From Nitrospirales bacterium (GTDB taxonomy: Bacteria > Nitrospirota > Thermodesulfovibrionia > Thermodesulfovibrionales > Dissulfurispiraceae), in assembly GCA_020846375.1 (NCBI GenBank), contig JADLDZ010000134.1:1-6976 (forward strand): a DNA stretch of 6,976 nucleotides, written 5' to 3'. This document shows, in pieces, positions 1-4,806 of this stretch. How positions within the stretch are numbered: position 1 is the stretch's first letter; each line of letters opens with the position of its first letter. Made by a program: the position numbers and the translations under genes. The notes below the pieces were generated by a model. The model ran no database searches, was not told the DNA's origin, and saw nothing but the letters and a program-made list of their open reading frames with translations.

Positions 1-8
1 AATTTACT

Positions 9-1403
9 ATGCGAATCGAAACGGTCTCCTTCATAGAGGTGAAGTCTCCGGGTGCGCACATTTTCAGCAAGTTCCCCATTCCCCGGCTCGGTTCCGTGTT
101 GCTTGCCACCCTCCTGAGGGACAGAGGGCTCACTGTCAGGGTCTTTATCGAGAATGTGGCGGACCCCGATTGGTCCTTTGTGGAGAAATCCGATGTAGTG
201 TGTATTTCCACCATCACCTCCACCGCGGTCAGGGCGTACGAGCTTGCGGACAGGCTGCGGAAAGGCGGCAGCATTGTCATCATGGGGGGGGCGCATCCGA
301 CGTTCTTGCCGGAAGAGGCCCTTGCGCATGCCGACTATGTGGTGCGGGGAGAAGGGGATGAGACCCTTCCCGAGCTGATCGATTCCCTCCGGTCCGGGAA
401 GCCGCAGGTGAATGCCGTGCCGGGTATCTCCTTCAGGGATGGGTCGGGCAGCATCGTGCATACCCCCGCCCGTCCGCTGCTCGATGCGATGGACTCCCTG
501 CCCAATCCCGATTTTTCCCTGGTCTGGGGCTGGAGACCCGGCAATACCTATCCGGTATCCACCTCGCGGGGATGCCCCTTCGCCTGCAAGTTCTGTTCGG
601 TTATCCAGATGTTCGGAAGGAAGTACCGCTTCAGGTCGGTGGAGTCCGCCCTCGGCGAGATCCGGCATGCCGCTTCCGTCTCCCGCGCCACTCTCTTCTT
701 CGTGGATGATAATTTTACGGCGAACAGGAGCAGGGCGAAGGAGATCATGCGGGGCATGATACGGGACGGCATAAAAATGAACTGGTCCGCCCAGGTCAGG
801 ACGGACAGCGCCCGCGACGAGGAACTGCTGCGTCTGATGGCCGATTCGGGGTGCCACACGCTGTACATAGGCTTCGAATCGGTGAACCCTGCGACCCTCA
901 AGCTGTACGAAAAAAAACAGAGCATCGAGGAGATCGTCCACTGTATCCGGAGGGTGAAGGAGCATGGAATGCACATCCATGGCATGTTTGTGCTCGGCGC
1001 CGATACGGATACGGTGGATACCGTGCGTTCTACCGAGGATTTCGCACGAAAACTCTCCATCGATACCATACAATTCATGATCCTCACTCCTCTCCCGGGT
1101 ACGCCGATATTCATCGAGATGGAAAGGGAGGGGAGGCTCCTGCATACCGACTGGAGCAAGTACGACATCCACCATGTGGTCTTCAGGCCGGCCCTGATGA
1201 GCCCGGAGGCGCTCCAGTTCGAGACCCTCAGGGCAATGGGCAGGTTCTATTCCTGGAAATATGTTCTCAGACATTGTGCAAAACTCGATTTCCACTATGC
1301 GGCAATAGGCCTTTACGGCCATTGGGCGGTGCGGAATGCGTTGGCGAGGGCCAGGACATATATAGAGGACAGGTCCCTCGCTCCCGGGCACTCTCCCTGC
1401 TGA
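9..1403 (+). CDS. B12-binding-domain radical SAM protein, substrate unknown
   Basis: Predicted 464-residue cytosolic enzyme with a cobalamin-binding-type Rossmann domain followed by a radical SAM barrel. Residues 25-130 carry the usual B12-domain landmarks: PRLGSVLLATLLRDRG, the strand SDVVCIST, MGGAHPTFLPEEAL (92-105) and RGEGDETL (113-120). The [4Fe-4S] motif CPFACKFC places three cysteines at 189, 193 and 196 (CxxxCxxC). Later barrel motifs are FVDDNF (231-236), GFES (288-291) and PLPGTP (361-366). I see no DxHxxG motif, so base-off His ligation of cobalamin is unlikely, as in many proteins of this superfamily. The family includes methylases and ring-forming enzymes such as BchE-like proteins; the substrate cannot be read from sequence. 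The C-terminal ~90 residues match nothing I recognise. No membrane segment is visible. Only 8 bases precede the ATG and they show no ribosome-binding site, so a start upstream of the window is possible, although the N-terminus looks complete. The next gene starts 123 bases downstream, so operon membership is uncertain. Confidence 0.88.
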   Translation: MRIETVSFIEVKSPGAHIFSKFPIPRLGSVLLATLLRDRGLTVRVFIENVADPDWSFVEKSDVVCISTITSTAVRAYELADRLRKGGSIVIMGGAHPTFLPEEALAHADYVVRGEGDETLPELIDSLRSGKPQVNAVPGISFRDGSGSIVHTPARPLLDAMDSLPNPDFSLVWGWRPGNTYPVSTSRGCPFACKFCSVIQMFGRKYRFRSVESALGEIRHAASVSRATLFFVDDNFTANRSRAKEIMRGMIRDGIKMNWSAQVRTDSARDEELLRLMADSGCHTLYIGFESVNPATLKLYEKKQSIEEIVHCIRRVKEHGMHIHGMFVLGADTDTVDTVRSTEDFARKLSIDTIQFMILTPLPGTPIFIEMEREGRLLHTDWSKYDIHHVVFRPALMSPEALQFETLRAMGRFYSWKYVLRHCAKLDFHYAAIGLYGHWAVRNALARARTYIEDRSLAPGHSPC

Positions 1404-1516
1404 ACAGGGCGGGATGGCAGGGGTGCATCACCCGTCAAGCCCCCTCGAAGGGTATGCCTGCCTGCCGCTGCAGAGCGATTTCCCCAGGCGACAAACATTC
1501 GCGGAACCGTGACCGC

Positions 1517-1522
1517 GGGAGG
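1517..1522 (+). promoter_or_regulatory. Ribosome-binding site deciding the GT81-like gene start
   Basis: GGGAGG lies 4 bases before the ATG at 1527. It favours that ATG over the in-frame GTG at 1509, which has no comparable site. The spacing is slightly short but acceptable. Confidence 0.6.
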
Positions 1523-1526
1523 CAAC

Positions 1527-2735
1527 ATGTCGGATTTTTACCAGACAGGGGCGGTTGCCACTTTTCATCGCCTCGGAAAGAACAACCGCCAGAGGCTTGA
1601 GGAGGAGCTGAACTGGTATTGCCGGGGGAGACCCGTCGCTCTTGTGCTTCCGTCCCTCTACAGTGAGATCGAAGGGGCGGCACTGCACGGCATACGGGAG
1701 CAGTTGAAAGGGGCGTTGTACATCGGGGAGGTGGTGGTGGCCCTCGGCCCTGCATCGGAGGAGGAATTTAAAAGAGCGAGGGATTTTTTCTCCATCCTCC
1801 CCCAGAAGACCAGGATCATATGGAATACCGGACCGAGGATAGAGGCGCTGTACCGGGAAATCGAAGCCGAAGACCTCATTACAGGGGAGCAGGGCAAGGG
1901 AAAAGCGGCATGGATGGCCTTCGGGTATGTGATTTCCCAGCAGGAATTCCATGCCGTTGCGCTCCATGACTGTGATATCGTCACCTACGAACGGGAGATG
2001 CTTGCGCGGCTCTGCTACCCGGTCGTCAACCCGAACCTCGATTACGATTTCTGCAAGGGTTTTTACAGCAGGGTGACGGACAGGCTCCACGGGCGGGTGA
2101 CGCGGCTGCTTATCACGCCTCTCATCCGGACCCTCCAGGTTATCCTGGGATACCAGCCTTTGCTGGTTTTCTTCGACAGCTTCCGGTATCCCCTTGCCGG
2201 AGAGTTTTCCATGGACATCCACCTCGCACGGATGAGCAGGATTCCAGGAGACTGGGGTTTCGAGATGGGGGTGCTCGCGGAAGTCCACCGGAATACCTCC
2301 CTGCGGAGGGTGTGCCAGGTGGATATCGCCGACACCTATGAGCACAAGCATCAGGAGCTTTCCCCGGGCGATGCGACGAAGGGACTGCATAAGATGTGTG
2401 TGGATATCTGCAAATCCGTTTTCAGGAATCTCGCTTCGGAAGGGATCATCTTTTCGGAAGGCTTTTTCAATACCCTGGTCGCGACCTATGCGATTACCGC
2501 GCAGGAGATGCTGAAGCGGTACGAGGATGATGCGGCGATCAACAGCCTTGTCTTCGACAGGAACGAGGAAAGCCTCGGGGTCGAGACCTTCATCAGCGGG
2601 ATAAAGAGGGCTTCCGAAATGATTATGGAGGACCCACTGGGAGTGCCCCTGATCTCGAGCTGGGACAGGGTGGTATCGGCGATTCCCGCTATCCTGGCGC
2701 GGCTGCATGATGCGGTGGAGAAAGACAACGAATGA
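1527..2735 (+). CDS. GT81-like glycosyltransferase, glucosyl-3-phosphoglycerate synthase-like
   Basis: Predicted 402-residue GT-A fold glycosyltransferase. The motif order matches glucosyl-3-phosphoglycerate synthase (GpgS, GT81): VALVLPSL (37-44, nucleotide-sugar strand), GKGKAAW (123-129), metal-binding DCD (148-150), then KGFYSRV followed by GRVTRLLITPLI, PLAGEF (222-227), WGFEMGVL (243-250, where GpgS has GYGVEIGLL), and QVDI followed by His273 and His275. GpgS transfers glucose from NDP-glucose to 3-phosphoglycerate, the first step to the compatible solute glucosylglycerate. That fits the trehalose genes downstream, but the acceptor is inferred. The protein is longer than the mycobacterial enzyme (about 320 residues, from memory), with an extra mostly helical C-terminus after about residue 290. 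The partner phosphatase (GpgP or MpgP type) is not in the window. No signal peptide or membrane span is seen. Alternative: a related GT81/GT2-type transferase with another phosphorylated or glycerate-like acceptor. An in-frame GTG at 1509 would add six residues. Confidence 0.75.
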   Translation: MSDFYQTGAVATFHRLGKNNRQRLEEELNWYCRGRPVALVLPSLYSEIEGAALHGIREQLKGALYIGEVVVALGPASEEEFKRARDFFSILPQKTRIIWNTGPRIEALYREIEAEDLITGEQGKGKAAWMAFGYVISQQEFHAVALHDCDIVTYEREMLARLCYPVVNPNLDYDFCKGFYSRVTDRLHGRVTRLLITPLIRTLQVILGYQPLLVFFDSFRYPLAGEFSMDIHLARMSRIPGDWGFEMGVLAEVHRNTSLRRVCQVDIADTYEHKHQELSPGDATKGLHKMCVDICKSVFRNLASEGIIFSEGFFNTLVATYAITAQEMLKRYEDDAAINSLVFDRNEESLGVETFISGIKRASEMIMEDPLGVPLISSWDRVVSAIPAILARLHDAVEKDNE

Positions 2736-2737
2736 GG

Positions 2738-2765
2738 CGTGCCCGTGTTCCGTTTCCGGGGCACG
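2738..2765 (+). other. Stem-loop 1 in the spacer before the DUF5752-like gene
   Basis: CGTGCCC (2738-2744) is the exact reverse complement of GGGCACG (2759-2765), giving a 7-bp GC-rich stem with a 14-base loop. It begins two bases after the stop codon of the GT81-like gene. No T-run follows, so it is not a typical intrinsic terminator. It may be an mRNA processing or stability element; the function is inferred. Confidence 0.5.
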
Positions 2766-2768
2766 GAG

Positions 2769-2788
2769 CGGATTCCTGCCGGAATCCG
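2769..2788 (+). other. Stem-loop 2 in the spacer before the DUF5752-like gene
   Basis: CGGATTCC (2769-2776) pairs perfectly with GGAATCCG (2781-2788) around a TGCC loop, giving an 8-bp stem and a 4-base loop. It lies three bases after stem-loop 1 and ends 10 bases before the ribosome-binding site of the next gene. No T-run follows, so a classical terminator is unlikely. With stem-loop 1 it fills most of the 77-base spacer. Confidence 0.6.
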
Positions 2789-2798
2789 GGAACTTCTC

Positions 2799-2805
2799 AA
2801 GGAGG
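2799..2805 (+). promoter_or_regulatory. Strong ribosome-binding site deciding the DUF5752-like gene start
   Basis: AAGGAGG lies 7 bases before the ATG at 2813. It is the best Shine-Dalgarno sequence in the window. It overrides the in-frame ATG at 2732 that overlaps the previous stop codon as ATGA. Confidence 0.85.
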
Positions 2806-2812
2806 CGCTACT

Positions 2813-3553
2813 ATGGATAGGGCAGTACAGCCGTTCGAATTCAGGCAATACTCCAGCATTCTCAAGTCCACCGGGAAGAAGGCAGGCACCCTGAGGCAGT
2901 TGCGGGACCTGATTGCCGCCATCAACGATGCATCCCTCTTCCACCATGTATACCAGTATTTCCTGAAAGGGCATATCCTCGAATACACGAACGACTTTGC
3001 ACAGTGGACCGGAGTTACCCTGGAAGAGGGGGCACTTTCCGAGCAGCTCTCCAACATCGACCCCTATGCCTTCAGGAGCATTTCCGAGTTGAGGGCCGCC
3101 CTCGTTGCGGTCATCGACATCTACCTCGAAAAGTTCCCGGAAACGAGGGAGGTGCTGCCGGGTGATGAGTTCTTTTTCAACCAGACGGTGTCCTTCATCT
3201 ATCCAGCAGGGATAACGGCGCGGAACCTTGCGGAATTCCTCATCGGGGTGAAGTACATCGATGCCAGTTCCCTCTACTATCACTTCTACGAGGCGCGGGT
3301 CCGTCTGGGGGGAGAGACCGACGATTTTTCGAGGTGGTTTGAAAGCGCCCTCGACAAAAGGAAGCTTGCCGAGAGGATGCGCTCCTTCGATCTCTTCATG
3401 CATACCATAGAGGGGATCAGGGAGCACATCATCGCCCTCATTGAGGAAGAAGTGCGCAGGGATATGTACGGAAGTCCGGGGGAGGGCATGAAGCCCGGAG
3501 ACGGCAGGGGCTTTCCGCTGCCGGAGAAGTATGTGGCAGGCAAAGGAGAATAA
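2813..3553 (+). CDS. DUF5752-like protein with two-fold internal repeat
   Basis: Predicted 246-residue soluble protein with no signal peptide or membrane span. I recognise the pattern of the DUF5752 family from memory; its function is unknown to me. Two halves repeat each other. Unit 1 has SLFHHVY (41-47), NDFAQW (60-65), LSEQL (75-79), IDPY (82-85) and SISELR (89-94). Unit 2 has SLYYHFY (153-159), DDFSRW (170-175), LAERM (185-189), FDLF (192-195) and TIEGIR (198-203). The paired His45/157, Tyr47/159, Asp61/171, Phe62/172, Trp65/175, Glu77/187, Asp83/193 and Arg94/203 suggest two equivalent folds and perhaps two equivalent ligand or partner sites. A charged Gly/Pro-rich tail follows residue 222. 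The ribosome-binding site and repeat boundaries support the ATG at 2813; an ATG at 2732 would add 27 unconvincing residues. The stop is 3 bases before treT, whose ribosome-binding site lies inside this gene, so translation is probably coupled. An accessory or regulatory role with the neighbouring glycosyltransferases is inferred. Confidence 0.7.
   Translation: MDRAVQPFEFRQYSSILKSTGKKAGTLRQLRDLIAAINDASLFHHVYQYFLKGHILEYTNDFAQWTGVTLEEGALSEQLSNIDPYAFRSISELRAALVAVIDIYLEKFPETREVLPGDEFFFNQTVSFIYPAGITARNLAEFLIGVKYIDASSLYYHFYEARVRLGGETDDFSRWFESALDKRKLAERMRSFDLFMHTIEGIREHIIALIEEEVRRDMYGSPGEGMKPGDGRGFPLPEKYVAGKGE
3542..3548 (+). promoter_or_regulatory. Ribosome-binding site for treT inside the upstream gene
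   Basis: AAAGGAG lies within the last codons of the DUF5752-like gene, 8 bases before the treT ATG at 3557. The placement supports translational coupling. Confidence 0.75.
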
Positions 3554-3556
3554 CCG

Positions 3557-4771
3557 ATGATAGCCCAGTATGCAGGCATAGCCCCCAAAGCGGATATGAC
3601 ACTCTTGCAGAAGCTCGGAGAGAAGCTGCACGGCAGGTCCTTCCTGCATGTGAATTCCACCCGTGCCGGGGGAGGGGTCGCCGAGATCCTCCAGAGGATG
3701 CTCCCCCTCATGCAGGATCTCGGCATCGAGACGCGCTGGGAGGTGATCGAAGGGGACGCCGGGTTCTTCGATATGACGAAAAAAGTGCATAACGCCCTCC
3801 AGGGCAATCCGGAGCACATCACGGAAGATATGTGGCGGCACCACTTCGAGGTAAACAGGAGGAACGCCGAAAGGCTCGACCTCGGCGCCGACGCTGTCAT
3901 CATCCACGACCCGCAACCCGCCCCCCTCATCGAGTTCAGAAATGGCGGGAAATGGATCTGGCGGTGCCATATCGATGTCTCGAACCCTGCGCAGGACGTA
4001 TTCGAGCCCCTGATGAAGCACTGCAAAAAATATGACGCCTCCGTCTTCTCGGTGGCAAAATTCGCAAAGGCCATGGGGCATGATGAGTTCATTATCGCGC
4101 CGTCCATCGATCCCCTGAGCGAAAAAAACCGCGAACTGACACGGGAAGAGATCGAAGAGGTGCTGAACAGGTTTCAGATCCCCCCCGACAGGCCCATGGT
4201 GCTCCAGGTATCGCGTTTCGACCGGTTCAAGGACCCCCTCGGCGTCATCGAGGCGTACCGCATTGTGAAGAAATACAACGACTGCATTCTTGTCCTCGCC
4301 GGCAGTCCGGCAACGGACGATCCCGAAGGGGAGATTGTCCTGAACGAGGTAAAACAGTACGTCGCCAGTGATCCCGATATCTACATCCTGCTGCTGCCCC
4401 CTTTCAGCGACAAGGAGATCAACGCCCTGCAGCGGTCCGCGACCGTGGTGCTGCAGAAGTCCCTGAAAGAGGGGTTCGGGCTCACCGTCTCGGAGGTGAT
4501 GTGGAAGGGGAAGCCGATCATCGGGGGGGCGGTGGGCGGGATCCCGCTCCAGATTGTGCACGGCATTACCGGGTTCCTCGTGCATTCGGTGGAGGGGGCG
4601 GCATTCAGGATACGCCAGTTTCTCAATAATCCCGATATGGTGAAGCGCATGGGAGAGCGTGGCCGGGAGCATGTGCGGGCCAACTTTCTCATCACCCGGC
4701 AGACAAAGGATTACCTGTCGGTATGGTATGCACTGGAGCAGGGAGGGAAGGATATGATCGAGCTGTTCTAG
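3557..4771 (+). CDS. treT: Trehalose glycosyltransferring synthase TreT (GT4)
   Basis: Predicted 404-residue GT-B retaining glycosyltransferase. TreT joins NDP-glucose (ADP- or UDP-glucose in characterised enzymes) and free glucose to give trehalose, reversibly in some species. The diagnostic N-terminal block is HVNSTRAGGGVAEIL (31-45), whose glycine loop lies at the active site in this family. The C-terminal donor domain begins near LQVSRFDRFKDP (216-227), with Arg220 and Lys225 in the positions expected for phosphate contacts. It ends with the GT4 E-x7-E motif, Glu305 and Glu313, in KEGFGLTVSEVMWKGKPIIGG. Length agrees with archaeal and bacterial TreT (about 400-415, from memory). Cytosolic, no signal peptide. 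It starts 3 bases after the DUF5752-like gene and is followed by treY, so both neighbours support trehalose metabolism. Alternative: a related GT4 trehalose phosphorylase-like enzyme, which shares the N-terminal motif. Donor preference cannot be read from sequence. Confidence 0.85.
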   Translation: MIAQYAGIAPKADMTLLQKLGEKLHGRSFLHVNSTRAGGGVAEILQRMLPLMQDLGIETRWEVIEGDAGFFDMTKKVHNALQGNPEHITEDMWRHHFEVNRRNAERLDLGADAVIIHDPQPAPLIEFRNGGKWIWRCHIDVSNPAQDVFEPLMKHCKKYDASVFSVAKFAKAMGHDEFIIAPSIDPLSEKNRELTREEIEEVLNRFQIPPDRPMVLQVSRFDRFKDPLGVIEAYRIVKKYNDCILVLAGSPATDDPEGEIVLNEVKQYVASDPDIYILLLPPFSDKEINALQRSATVVLQKSLKEGFGLTVSEVMWKGKPIIGGAVGGIPLQIVHGITGFLVHSVEGAAFRIRQFLNNPDMVKRMGERGREHVRANFLITRQTKDYLSVWYALEQGGKDMIELF

Positions 4772-4793
4772 CGGTTACACGGGGCGCAGGAAT

Positions 4794-4800
4794 AAGGGGG
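4794..4800 (+). promoter_or_regulatory. Shine-Dalgarno-like sequence before treY
   Basis: AAGGGGG lies 23-29 bases after the treT stop and 6 bases before an in-frame ATC at 4807. The nearest GTG codons, at 4800 and 4802, overlap or abut it and are out of the treY frame. It is the best translation signal near the start of treY homology. Confidence 0.5.
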
Positions 4801-4806
4801 TGTGCC

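Noticed and set aside
284..291. Run of eight G inside the radical SAM gene as a slippage or phase-variation tract
   Set aside because: It encodes the conserved Met-Gly-Gly-Ala-His motif in an intact frame; runs of seven G in treT and treY are also in frame, as expected of GC-rich Gly codons.
1421..1452. Short inverted repeats (GGGTG-CAT-CACCC and CCCT-CGA-AGGG) in the gap after the radical SAM gene, as a terminator
   Set aside because: The stems are only 4-5 bp with 3-base loops and no T-run follows. I see no convincing terminator or promoter in 1404-1526.
851..1600. A 249-codon + strand frame overlapping the end of the radical SAM gene, the gap and the GT81-like start
   Set aside because: It is out of frame with both conserved proteins, has an unnatural composition and no domain, and so is a shadow frame.
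1428..2708. A 426-codon open frame on the minus strand opposite the GT81-like gene
   Set aside because: Same codon-aligned artefact; the + strand carries the full GT81 motif set.
2732..2812. Upstream start for the DUF5752-like gene at ATG 2732, overlapping the previous stop
   Set aside because: It would translate through both stem-loops into an unconserved-looking peptide and has no good ribosome-binding site, whereas ATG 2813 has AAGGAGG at ideal spacing.
2486..4672. A 728-codon open frame on the minus strand spanning parts of three genes
   Set aside because: It is codon-aligned opposite the DUF5752-like and treT genes, so its stops would need TTA, CTA or TCA in the sense frame, which these genes almost never use. 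It crosses real gene boundaries, shows no recognisable domain, and the + strand proteins are clearly conserved.
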